Shown: positions 1-11,591 of the stretch, piece after piece | How the letters are laid out: each line of letters starts with the position of its first letter | Position numbering within the stretch: position 1 is the stretch's first letter | Position numbers and translations under genes: made by a program | Notes under the pieces: model-generated | What the model was told of the DNA's origin: nothing | Seen by the model: only the letters and a program-made list of their open reading frames with translations | Database searches by the model: none | Assembly (NCBI GenBank): GCA_034336665.1 | Contig: JAPFBE010000002.1 | Location: 6,370,146 to 6,434,145, forward strand | DNA from: Luscinia megarhynchos | Taxonomy: Eukaryota > Chordata > Aves > Passeriformes > Turdidae | Reading direction: 5' to 3' | DNA: 64,000 bases

Positions 1-1564
1 AAGCCTGCTTTTCAGGCTCTCAGGACCAGTGATGCTAAGACTTGCTTGGTTTCTGAATACAGTACAAGTAATCATAGTAATCAACCAAGAAATCTGAGTA
101 GATTTTATGATGCTCACATATAGGTATGACATTGATGCATGCCAGAAAGACCTTCATGCATTATAAAGCCTGTGCAGGGAATAGTCAACTGTTTTGTCCT
201 AAGAGAACACGTAGCAAGCGTCAGAAGACCAAAGAGAAAGCAGCCACAAAGCTGTTTTGGAAATACTCTTCAAACATGAAGACTACATGGGCATGTATGC
301 AAAAGCTCTCCTTATGGGAGCTCAAAAATAGAAGAAAACAGCTACTCTTCTTAGCACTTACTTTTGAAGAGCAAAATATACAAAGGCAGCCAAGGTCCAG
401 CCCAGCTGGCTACAGCCACTCATGATCATGAAAAATCCAGAGAAAGGCAGGCTTGTGACTTGTCCTGTCCATATTTTGCATCATTTTCTTCCCAGTCTAA
501 AAAGGCACAAGACAAATCAAGGCAGTCCTTTTGTCTTTACACATGACAGGGCAAAATCGTGTTCACATCATAAAAAAGGGAAGGCTTGTCCAACAGCTGC
601 CTACAGCTTTGAGTGTTCAGTATGTATGTACCAAGGATGTGCCTTTAAAATTTTACAGCATTCAACTTAAAAAAAATTAGTCAACCATTATTTCTTTCTA
701 GTATCTCCACAGAGATTACTGGCACTGGGAAAAAAACCAAAGTACCGAAAACCAAACCCTCATGGATGCCTTTTTTTCCCACAGACATCCTATTACCCTT
801 AAAAACCTCCAATGGTCACCTCTTGCAGCTGGTGAGTTACATTACAGACGTATGTGCTGAGTAGCCTTACCATTAGTATTTTAAAACAAAAGTGCTGCAA
901 ATAATAACATACAAATCAACACAGCTGACAAGGACAGTAAGACCAAACTCTTCTCCAGGTATCACAGAGAAATGAGGAGAGCATCATGGAATTTGCATTT
1001 CTGAAACAATGAGGAAAATGCAGCCTTCACTTACATAGTTATAAGAGCTCTATGTCTTTTGGATATGACTTTCTGTTTTGCTTCAGTTGTGCCACTAATG
1101 CTGCTCAGCACTGGCTTTGCCACTTTTAAGAGATAACACAGCAGACATCCACTGTCTAGACTTCCTGTCCTTTCCCATGAGAAAGGCATGCAAATTATTA
1201 GTAGAGTACACAGCAATAAAACTACAAATAAAAGTCAAAACCAAACCAAACCAAAGTGAAATACCATAATAACTCAAAAAATCCTAGTTTCTTGCCTTTT
1301 TCATAGCTCCTACATGGGATCAAATATCATCTTTATTGTGTTGGCACTCTTATTAAGCAAAGCCAGCCTGTATTCAACAATTTCATTATCTTCTTTTCTA
1401 CAGGACATAAAATGACATTAGGAGCCTGCTGAGAGTTCTGAGACAGACCCAATCTGTTCTGCCTTGCACAACCCAGTGACCAACTTGACTGACATTCCAG
1501 AGTGGTCCCAGGGAGGAGGAGGGAGGATCAGGAAGCACATGGCAGTGTGCAAGGACACGGCACA
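1..1564. other. No gene seen; unique AT-rich DNA
   Basis: I see no recognisable gene, mobile element or RNA here. A 99-codon open frame (126-425, +) has ordinary non-coding composition, no recognised domain and no convincing splice context. A short C/A-rich run of CAAAC-like units lies near 1240-1255. Confidence 0.6.
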
Positions 1565-1927
1565 GGAAGGAAGGAAGGAAGGAAGGAAGGAAGGGAAGGG
1601 AAGGAAGGAAGGAAGGAAGGAAGGAAGGAAGGAAGGGAAGGAAGGAAGGAAGGAAGGAAGGAAGGAAGGAAGGAAGGAAGGAAGGAAGGAAGGAAGGAAG
1701 GAAGGAAGGAAGGAAGGAAGGAAGGAAGGAAGGAAGGAAGGAAGGAAGGAAGGAAGGAAGGAAGGAAGGAAGGAAGGAAGGAAGGAAGGAAGGAAGGAAG
1801 GAAGGAAGGAAGGAAGGAAGGAAGGAAGGAAGGAAGGAAGGAAGGAAGGAAGGAAGGAAGGAAGGAAGGAAGGAAGGAAGGAAGGAAGGAAGGAAGGAAG
1901 GAAGGAAGGAAGGAAGGAAGGAAGGAA
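1565..1927 (+). repeat. (GGAA)n tetranucleotide microsatellite
   Basis: A pure purine tract of GGAA units. Extra G bases interrupt it only near its left end (GGG at 1593, 1598 and 1635). From about 1638 to 1927 it is roughly 290 bp without an interruption, about 72 units. The long open frames that cross it in several phases on both strands (repeating K/E/G/R on one strand, F/L/P/S on the other) are a by-product of the 4-bp period. Such tracts are length-unstable and the assembled length may be wrong. Confidence 0.97.
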
Positions 1928-2774
1928 AAAATCCAGAGTCAAATGTGAGTGGCACAGCTATAATTCTTTATGAAGTAGCAGGTAAGATTGATTGTCAAGG
2001 GTCAAAAGGCTAGGTCAAACTTTGCTCATTCGTCAGCTGAATGTCATTTTTGTTTTCCCTGTCACCAGATAGCTTTAAAAAAAATTGCAACTCCTTCCTC
2101 ATTATCTAGGACTTGGGTCCCTTCCTGCCATCCAATATTAATGAAACTGTGCTTCAAGCCTGGCCTTCATCTTTGAGGTTCTTCTTCATGTAATTCTTCC
2201 CTTATATACTAGAGACTGAGGACAATTTTAAAGATTGTTTTCTCACACAGAGTAGCTGGAAAATAGTTGCTACACTGAGAATGGTTTGAAAACATACATG
2301 TAGTATAAATGTCTGAATGAACAAAAGTGCAACTAAATCATAGCAAGTCCAAAGCCTACACAACTTTGTAATTGAATCATGGTTAATCTCTGCAACTCAT
2401 ATGGAATCCTTAAAAAAACAACATGCTATAATATTTTGAAATAATTTATGAAAACCTCACCACCAAACATTTTTGTTATAATTATTAGCTATGCACCACT
2501 GGAATAACATTAATACTGAAATTATCCATCAATTTGCTGTGAATATGATTTATCTGTTACTGATTCAGGTAAGAATATAGCAAATAATTCCCTTAAAAAA
2601 TTTAAACATCTAAATTAATGGAAGTTAAATTATACCTATTTTGTAAAGCTACAGCTGGATTGAAATGCCATGCCACCCAAAGGATGCTTCCTCAAATAAT
2701 ACTATTTTGAGTCAAATATAAGTTTAGATGGAGTTATCCTCTTTTGAATTTAGATGAAGACAATACTCATGTGT
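1928..2774. other. No gene seen; unique AT-rich DNA
   Basis: Nothing recognisable. Frames are short and closed, composition is AT-rich, and there is no repeat signature. Confidence 0.55.
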
Positions 2775-2925
2775 TTATTCAGTGCTTTTCACAAAGGGAT
2801 CTCAGGGTAAATTATACAAATAATTAAATCTCCTCTAAAGACTATCCCTGTGAGAACTACGTTTGTGTTTACAGGAACAGAGAATCAGGAACCATTTGGT
2901 GACAGAATGAGAGGATTTACAAAAT
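2775..2925 (-). mobile_element. Ancient MIR/CORE-SINE-like relic, antisense
   Basis: The + strand reads in the order expected of the reverse complement of a MIR-like SINE. A segment like GTGCTTTTCACAAAGGGATC comes first, then an ATTAAAT-type stretch, then CCCTGTGAGAAC, then TTTACAGGAACAGAGAATCA, which resembles the classic 'TTTACAGATGAGGAAACTGA' core. This gapped similarity was judged by eye against a remembered amniote consensus. Divergence is high, the boundaries are approximate, and no function is implied. Confidence 0.45.
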
Positions 2926-4311
2926 TAATTTTCATTAAACACATTGCTGAACAGGGTGGTTTAAGTATGTTAACTGATTGATATAATACCTCCTTTTATC
3001 TAGAAAAATGACCTTTTAAAATATTTATAATCCCTCTTGGGCAAAAACATCCTGAAATTCTGTGCTAAATTGGCATAGAGTAACAATTTACACATCTAAT
3101 CTCCCTGCAGAAGCAAATGTGATGACTTTCATGAAACTATCAGCACAAATGGCATCTCAGACAGGGAATTCAAAATGTTTCATGGAAAGAGATCAGTTTT
3201 AACTGTGAGGAGCAGATAAAAGTAAATAATTGCTCAAAACAAAAGAAAAGGTTTCAAAATGCTTTGTGTACTCTCCATCTGCAACCTGGGAGAGCTATTT
3301 CCAGGCCTGGCTGCTGCAAGAACACAAGCTAGTGTCTGTTTGCTTCCAACCACAGACAGAGGATAATACCCATTTTAAATGTACAGAATTCAGCTCACAG
3401 AATAGTGATTCACAAAATTGCTCAGAATAGGCTCAAGAGGTTTACAAGTTGAAAGTAATTATTTAATCCAAACCCTGAGAGCACCTAGCTCTCCTGTAAT
3501 ATTCAAAAGCCTATCGTGATGTTTGAAACTGATCAATTTTAGGAAGTTCTGGTATTTTTTGACCTGGCTGGGTTTTCACAACAGGCAAAATGCAATGTGC
3601 TTTCAAAATGTTAGCCAGAATAACTCAGTTTTTATAAAATTAGAAGAAATTTCAACAAGATGAAAGAAGGACAGTGAAGGTAAATATAGAGAAAAAACAT
3701 TGTTATAAAAAGATAAGTTTTCCTTCAGGATGGTTTTTCACCACAAAGTTCCAGTAGCAACAAAACCTGACTTTTGAAGTTTGAGGTCAGATGAGAATGG
3801 CAGTAATTAGAATTTGAATAGAAGGCTTGTCATTAAAATAATTTTGCTTAGAGCACCATGTTTGACTGTACATTGCTTTTTTAGCCATACTGTAATGTGG
3901 ACATTCCTCTGCATGCATGCTGCAGTGTATCAGTTTAAATCATGGAGTACTCTACATCACTAATGTGGGAAGCAGAACTAAAAGAGCAGTCCCAGTATGC
4001 AGATAAAAGTAATTGTGAAACAGAGTTGGGCTGTGTCTAGCAGAGCCTGTCTTTATTATGTAAAATGACTGATTATATTAAACCAGCTGGGTTTTGCATG
4101 GGGCCTTGTCCACTGAAATATTAATAGATGACATTTAGCTTAACAGTGCAACAGAACCCTGATAGTGTGCTGAGAACTGTCACTAGAAACACACCTTACC
4201 TCCTCCAATAAATACTAATTCATAGCAGGTTGTTACCAAACTGCCATGCTGAGAAGTACCAGGCTTCTTTACTACCCACAGCTCCTAGAAATTACACCAT
4301 TTCTTTCTTCT
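2926..4311. other. No gene seen; unique AT-rich DNA
   Basis: No gene or repeat is recognisable. The 66-codon frame at 3230-3430 has no splice context or domain that would support it. Confidence 0.5.
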
Positions 4312-4344
4312 GTTTTTTTTTTCTTTTCTTTTTTTTTTTTTTTT
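4312..4344. repeat. Poly-T tract
   Basis: About 33 bases of T with two interrupting C residues. It could be the poly-A tail of an antisense retroposon, but no element body is recognisable to its right, so it is listed only as low-complexity sequence. Confidence 0.85.
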
Positions 4345-7300
4345 GCTACATCTAGCTCAGAAACTGAGGAGGCAGTGAGACCTTTGCGTCTCAGGCAGGA
4401 GCAGAGAGCATGGTTAGGTCCCTGTGGATATAACACAAGCAGCTGCTCTCTTCAGTAGTCTGCAAGCAACACAGATTTTCAAGCACTCCTTCCAGGTGTG
4501 GTGAAACACAAAGTTTCAGCTCCATAAGTGTATTGCTCCCCTCAGAGAGCTGACGAACATTTGTTAATTGCAGAGAACACAGTAACAAATGCTACATGTT
4601 TTGTGAAGAAGACAAGATGCTACCTGAGCCTTCACACCTGCTGAAAGTCAGTTCCCCTATAACACTTCCACTTGCTTCTTTCTTCATGCACAAACTTGCC
4701 CCTTTGCTCCTTCCTTTCACAAAAAAATTCTATTACATTTTCTTTTGTTTATATTTTTCCTTCCTCTGTTTCCCTTCATTCTGTGGTTCCTCAGGGATCC
4801 CTCTGTGGATTTTCTGGTGGCCATCAGACAGCACCTTTAGAACTCTCATTTCATGAAACAACCATATAAGTGAAAAGCAATTGAACTCCTCTCCTTTGGC
4901 AACAACATTTTGAAAGCTGTCCACTGAGTTTAATTAAAAAAAAACTATGCTCTTTTCCATGTTATTTAATGTTTCAGTTTTACAAGGAGACAATGAGCAA
5001 AATTTTATTCTCATCTGCTTGAGTACTTTACCATGGTTTTCAGTCTCTCAGTTGTTGTATAATTATATACTGAAGGAGAAAACAGTAGTAAGCTTCTCTA
5101 TCCTTATAGAGGATAGTAGAAAAACTTTATTCACATCGTTGCTTTAATCAGACAATAATGGCATTTTTACTACAGCCTTCCTTGCCTGCCTGGTTTTTAC
5201 ATGTTATTTTTAATACTGATGTTTAAGCAACTTAAACCCATTTCTAAGCCAATTTTTCCTCACAGAAATTTGTCCTCTTACCTCCAATTTCTTTCTTTTT
5301 CTGTTTTCTGCAATATAATGATCATGATAATAGCTTTGCTATTGTGACATGAACAACACTTCTCTGGCTAAATTCATTCTTCTGCTTAGCTGTGTGTCAC
5401 TTCTACAGTTTGCAGATCCACGTAACACAAAACGCCATCATTTTCCCTGTCATTAGAGTCTTATGCCAAGCCTGTTTCCTAAGTGGTCGGGTACCTTTTC
5501 TCACCATCTGCATATGCCATCCCCAATCCTACTTCATATCCCACACGTGATGTGGATTTCTGCTTTCAGATTTTTTTGATGTTTTGAACCTTAATATATT
5601 GACTGGACTGAACTGTATTCAGTTGCTTAAGGTTAACATTTTTCTTAATGAAATTTACATTAACCTGCCACTCCAGCAATCTTACAGATTTCTCCAGTCA
5701 TTACTTGGCCCTGATACTACCTGTATGTCCCCTCTAATCTCCTATGATGAATTCCAGATTTATGGCAAAAACAGCATGTAAAGACATATATGTTCTGATC
5801 ATGATGATTTATCTTTTTTAATACCTCCCTTCCTTCTGTGGCTGTGATTTAGGAGTCCTCAACACAATCCTTAAACTCTACACCAGGGATTATGCAAATA
5901 AATCCCAAACTGGATTTTTATAGAATCAAGGAACCAACAAGCTTGGATTTTGCAAGACAGAAGGGAAGGGTGCAGAAGGTTATAGTGAGAGCCATTAAAA
6001 TAAACATGTGCTGTGAGCAACAAGCTATATAGAGCAATAACCAGCATATAAAAATTAAAAGATCACAAGGGGTATTCCCACTTCAAGTTAAGATTTTTTC
6101 CTGTCATTCAGTCATCACTACCTATGTGTGAGAGACCAGAGAATGAGGAAGCGAAGAACAGGTCAGAGGACCATGAATATGACTCCATTGTGTTCTAACA
6201 TCATTTTCAGAACTGAATTGAAAGGTCTCTAAATATTCAAACTGTGAGCCTGACAATGCAATTATCACTTGAACATAATTCCTGTTCACTGAAGGAAATT
6301 TGCCTGAGTAAGAATTGTAAGAATTTATAAGGTTTCTCTGTTACAAGATTATTCTTTATGGCTCACATGTATCATGAGTAGGTGGGGCAGACAACTACTT
6401 AAAAAATAATTTAAAGAAAGATCATGGAAAGATATGATTTCTTAGAATTGCAACATAGGGCTTTATAAGAATTTTAATCAGAAAGCTGTGCATTGTATGA
6501 ATTTGTTGCTTTCATTTTCACACTAAATGGAGATTTAATGTGACTACTTTCATTTGTCACAAATACACATAAGCAAGGCTGAAGGACCAATATGCAGAGA
6601 CCTGAAATAGATTTCTTCAAAAGATTTCTTCCTCTTCTTTTCAATTTTGCAGTAGTATCAATACTGCTATTTCAAGAAATTAAGATCAAATTAAATGTTT
6701 ACTCCTGTAATACTGTTGCCAACAACATCAGTAAATTTATGAACAGTTTATAATTTTAACTTGTCCTTTAGCCAATGGGTCATATGTGCATTAGTCATAA
6801 TAACCTGTCTGAAAATCTCCTGTAGCCCATTCATAGGAAAAAAATATTTGCAGGTTCAGCAGCTCACTTATATACTAGGAAAATATTTTCTCCCATGAAG
6901 TGGCATAGCCAACCCCTCCAAAAGACAATTTCATTTTAAACTGATGTGCTAACTAAAATTTTAGCACTTTTTTCTTTAATTTCCATAATTCCTTTCCAGA
7001 AATCACCAAATACAACTCAACAGTCATTGATCAGAAAATTGCCTACTGTTGCCTTTAGATTTCTCTCCTAGAAAAATAAACAGCTACTCATCTTTGACAG
7101 ATGTAGTGTGCAGAAAGTGAGAGACTTCCCAAATACTTTTGGAGATGGGATTCAACAACCCAAAGCCTGCCAGCCAGAGTGTTGTCACTGTGGCTACAAC
7201 CTCCTCAGGATCTGTACACCCTCATCTTCTCTTTCTCGTCTTCAGATCTGTTCTCTCCTCACTGCAGTAAGTGACTTTTTGTGGGATCAGAGCCACCACA

Positions 7301-8004
7301 CTGCCCTTGTTTAATCTCAGCAAGCAGAATGGTTTTCAGGCCTGAGTCCTCCCATGATGTCACCTAGCAGAGTCCTGAAATCTCAAATATTATCCATCAG
7401 TCAGTCATTCCTAGTGCTACCTGTCCCCCCTGGCAGGGTCACAGCAGCAGCAAGGTCAGCAACAATCTAGAGTACAATGCTCACTCACTGAAACAGGGCC
7501 TTCCTCTCTTACTGGCTTAAGAAATACAGCAAATAGGAGTGAAAGCATTCAGCTTTGAACATTCTACAGTGAGATGTCACTTGCTGAGACATTAGCAAAA
7601 ATAATTTTCTCCCACACAGGCATACAGGCTAACTCATTAGATTAATGTTTACCTTTGACAAGAAGAATTGCCTCAGTTTACCCAGACTATTACACAAAGT
7701 GACTTAAAACAATTACACAGCAGGTCTGCTGATGCCTTATTTCAAAGGCAGTATTCATGCTATGGTCAAGTCAAGCCCAAAGAAGGTGAGCCCAGTATCC
7801 CTGCATAAAAACATCCTCTCTCATACTAGCAAATTAAAGAGTACTTGCTTCCAATTCAACAAAAATGAGGTGAACTTAATTTTGCGTGGGCAGTGCCTCT
7901 GCAAATGTCAACAAGTATTTAAACTAAGCAATTAGGCATTTAAGGCTGAGTGCTTTCCTTTCTAAATGCTTTGCTTTAAAAATCCCAAAAAATCCAACTT
8001 GAAG
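4345..8004. other. No gene seen; unique AT-rich DNA
   Basis: No recognisable gene or mobile element in about 3.6 kb. Open frames of 60-86 codons are scattered over both strands, with no domain and no consistent splice sites. Confidence 0.5.
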
Positions 8005-8084
8005 CAGCTACTTATGGAGACCCATCGAACACAGTTAGAAAACCAGCTAAATCTGCATGGACAGTTACATAAAGCCAAGTTCAG
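8005..8084 (+). other. Candidate coding exon (unrecognised, coiled-coil-like)
   Basis: What is seen: an 80-nt segment ending in a good donor (TTCAG/GTGAGG, GT at 8085-8086). One frame stays open across it and reads QLLMETHRTQLENQLNLHG then QLHKAKF. The spacing of L, E, Q, N and H resembles a coiled coil; the other two frames contain stops. The acceptor is ambiguous (AG at 8003-8004 or 8006-8007) and has a poor pyrimidine tract, which is the main weakness. As drawn, the exon ends after two bases of a codon, which does not match the phase of the next candidate at 8917, so a missing exon or a chance frame must be assumed. The protein family is not recognised. It could be a chance frame or a decayed exon. 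Confidence 0.2.
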
Positions 8085-8916
8085 GTGAGGATATTTCTAA
8101 CTTCAGATGGAAGTTTATAATGTTGAGAAAAAAACCCCAACAACCTGTTCTTGATTCCAGGCCCATTTAAGACTTGTGTTTTCTCAGGACATCAGCTATT
8201 CAATCCACATTGTCAAGTATAAAATTGGCTACTCTGTCTCTAATCTACTAAGGCTATTGGTTAAGTTATTAAGCACATGTCGGGGATATAAGAACATACA
8301 AACCCCCCACATCTCCATTGAGTTTAAACAGAGTACTTCTAAATTATGGATGTTAAGCAACATTCTGGATGGATCCCTTCAAGACTTCAATTATGAAGAA
8401 AAAAGAACCCTTGTTTCTTCTAAAGCCAAACTTCATTCTCAATATGTTATGTAAAAATTACTGTTCCTTTGGTTAAATGGTCCTTCTATTCCTATTTTTT
8501 TTCCTGTACTGTGCTTTAAGTACATTTTCTTAAAGTTACTTGGAGTGATTTCTAAGCGTTTTCATGTTACATTTAATTTTGAATGGTTTATTATTTGTAT
8601 ATAGTTTAGGAGTTTATATCTAATTATCTTCTATTTAAGTACAACAAATTTTATCCTCCGGTAAAGTGCTCAGCTCTGAGCAAGGATGGGGCAAGGAGTA
8701 AGAAAAATAATCTCATGTAACAATTACTTGCTTTGAATGCAAACCTCTGAAATATACCCGTTATTATCACTTCCACAATTATGTAAATATAAACTCTTTA
8801 GCATATTCAGTAAAAGAAGAAAACCACTTGATTAAACATTAGCAAAAAGTAGTAAGTTTTAATGCAACAGTTTACAAAACTTTTAGTATTGTTTAGGTTT
8901 GATTTTTTCTTTTCAG
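8085..8916. other. Interval between two candidate exons; no other feature
   Basis: If the flanking segments are exons, this is an 832-bp intron. It starts GTGAGG and ends with a clean pyrimidine tract and CAG. A 92-codon frame at 8176-8454 has no support. Nothing else is recognisable. Confidence 0.3.
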
Positions 8917-9074
8917 AATTGACCTTATTTGATATAAAACTTTTAATTAAGGGTATTCTTCAACCAGATATTGTTGGCACACAGGTTTCTGTACAGCATG
9001 TATCTGTTGATCAGAACAATAACCACATATACCAGACAGCTTTCAGAACAATAATAGACAAGCCATGGCAAGAG
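8917..9074 (+). other. Candidate coding exon (unrecognised)
   Basis: A strong acceptor (TTTTTTCTTTTCAG, ending at 8916) opens a 158-nt segment that is free of stops in one frame. It closes at CAAGAG/GTATTG, a usable but weak donor. The peptide contains LLIKGILQPDIVGTQVSVQ, then HVSVDQNNNHIYQTAFRT, then IIDKPWQE; its mixed composition looks more protein-like than the surrounding frames. The reading frame needs one base from an upstream exon. I do not recognise the family. Alternatives are a chance frame beside a chance acceptor, or a pseudo-exon. It lies 0.8 kb from the other candidate on the same strand, which slightly favours a real gene. Confidence 0.25.
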
Positions 9075-11444
9075 GTATTGAAATAAAATGTTTTCATCAT
9101 TAAAAATAAGAATTATCAATAATTCCTCTATAATCAGGACAAAGTGGAGTGTTAATAATTATTCTGGGAGGCTACAGGATACTTGGTATTGATGAGCTTT
9201 TTGCCCTTCTCATGTTATAGTATTCACTGTGTTGCATATCTCATGAGTCATCTAAACCATAAACTCATTTATTCTGCTGCTGCTGCTCTAGGCTGAATGG
9301 CAGGCATCAAACCTTCATAAAACAATTGCTTAGTCTTGCTTTTTAATAATTTGTTCTTCTTGGTGTAGCCACTGAATTAAACACTTATCTAAACTTACTG
9401 AAAAGAGCTGCCCACTCCTTTGGCAGCTGGTGCTGGGGAGAAGGTTATGGCCCACAAAAAAATTTTAAAAGATGCAAATTACTGCAAAGCAACTGTTCTA
9501 CCTAAACACTAGCCTAGGGGCTATCTGCAGGATCTGATATTGCTGTTGCATATGGGAGCAGCAGGCTTGTGTATCTCAGATGTTTATTTTTGTCTTCTTT
9601 CTGTTTACAGCACTTACTGGTTCCTGTGTTTTTCCTTCTTGGTCTCCTCTCAACACCCTCAACTGGGCAACTAGCTCTGCTATGAAACCCATCCCTGAAC
9701 CTCCCTCTGCAGTCTTCCTCTGTTATTGAATGGTCTGGGTTGTTGTTGTACATCAGAAACACAAAGATTCACTAATAAAGATACATCTTGAAGTAAAGCC
9801 TGTCCACTTATGGCGACAAGACATCCTTGAGCAACTCCACCGTTTTTCTCCATTACATCCATCTCCACGGCTTCACCCGTTTGTACATTCTGTGTTCAGG
9901 GCCTTATCCAGCAGTCAGCTCTTGCATGAAAAATTTATCAGTGAGATTACTGTCAGACATCATTTTCTGAAGGAGGTCAGTGCTGGAGACTGGACATTAA
10001 GTTAGATGGATTCCTGATCCAATGCAGTATGGCAATTTCTGTATCCTTAGACTCATAGAGTGACTCACTTTTCAGCGGGAATGGTGCTTTACTGCCACGG
10101 CAGTCTGCCCAACTGAACTTATGGAAGTTGCCTTTTTGCATGTGACTGAAATTACTTTAGTATACGACATACTTAACACTCTGGTGTTCTTTTAATGAGA
10201 ATTATGGTAGGCCTGGTCCCTGCCTTATCAGTCCTTGGTTGCTGGTATAAAAATGACAGCCAGGAAGCTGTCCCAGATGGGAATCTGTGACTTCTTTCTC
10301 TTTTGTCCCAGAATATACCCTATGGTTCTGACAATTAAAACAATAAGAGTTATAATATTTAGGCACAGTTATGGTGCATTGACTTGGGCAGCTACATAGC
10401 CATTAAAAGGCTTTATGACTCCCTTTTCTGGTACAGAACAACTTCAGGTAAAAGAACAATCAGTTTAGTTATCCTTTTTCAGTCTTAAAGTAACAACACT
10501 ACATTTCTAGCATATTGGAGGATAGTTATATTCCAAGAAAAGCCCAGTAACATACAGTGAATAGACACCTTCCTTCCAGCATTACTGAAAATTATTCCAT
10601 GGGAAAATTATTCCCCATGTGAACACTTCCAGTGCAGTATTGTTCTTGCTGAGAACACAGATATAATATTGACAGGAAGGCTTCTCAGCAAGAAAAGAGC
10701 ACAATGATCATGCAACTGTGATAATTCAGCCACCTATGGAGCTCACCTGTAGTATTCACTTTGCTGGCGGAATATTAAGAACTGTTGCTTTTAATATAAT
10801 TTCATGGCTATGAAATCATTCCCTGGATTTAGGAAAATATTCATGGCACCAGCTGAACACAAAGCAAATGATCCTAGCTCTTCAATCCAGGTGGGTGCAT
10901 TCCCTGTGAGCTGTCTGTATGGACTGACACAAATGATCCATCACACGGCTGGCACTGGGACACATTAGGTGCTTGGCAGGTGGGAGATGACCTGTTGTTT
11001 AGCATAGCACATTGGAATTGGCCCTTCAAAGTCTGAAACTGTTTGGTCTTTTAGTTACAACCCAACCCAGCAATGAAGTAATGACTTGTGGTAGCACTTT
11101 CTACATTAACCACATTTTTGTGTGATAACAGATGCTGGATGCCTGATGGCTTCTGTACTGTGGCTCAGACTGATATTAAAGTAAAAACTCAAGAGATCTT
11201 GATCTACTACACCTACTTGACACAGCTGCTAATTTTCTCCTTTCCCACACAACTTCCTTTGCTTTCCATCACATTCTGTTTCCAGTCTCCTTCCTAAGCA
11301 GAGGCCAGAGATGTGATTGGGAACCATGGCCCAGCATGAGAATATTGCATTCTTGCATTGCAGCACAGAGATATCACCTTAATTACTTGCTGCATTCCAT
11401 ACATTCTTATTGTTTTTCTTTTTTCTCCTAACATTTTTCATGTT
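9075..11444. other. No gene confirmed; unique DNA
   Basis: No mobile element is recognised. A 91-codon + frame (9730-10005) and overlapping - frames lie in a slightly GC-richer patch around 9600-9980. None has convincing splice sites at both ends. Confidence 0.45.
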
Positions 11445-11591
11445 TGGATTTTTTTTTTCTTTGTTTTTGGGGGGGTTTTTTGGGTTTTTTGTTGTTGTTG
11501 TTTGGGGTGGTTTTTTTGTTTGGGTTTTTTTTATTTGTTTAGTTTTTTGTTTTCCGTTTTTGGGGTTTTTTTGTTTTATTTTTTTTTAATC
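11445..11591. repeat. T/G-rich low-complexity tract
   Basis: Long T runs alternate with G runs (a run of 7 G near 11469, others of 3-4) and GTT triplets. Strong strand asymmetry and no purine A on the + strand for long stretches. A 129-codon frame of F, V, G, C and L residues across it is an artefact of composition. Confidence 0.9.

Noticed and set aside
1398..1973. Long open frames of repeating K/E/G/R or F/L/P/S residues
   Set aside because: They exist only because a 4-bp repeat lacks stops in these phases. No gene is implied.
5918..5970. Phrase TAGAATCAAGGAACC resembling the antisense CR1 tail
   Set aside because: Only a few bases agree and no CR1 body follows.
9730..10005. 91-codon + frame with a possible acceptor near 9758
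   Set aside because: The only donor-like site (GGAG/GTCAGT) is weak, antisense frames are equally long, and no domain is recognised.
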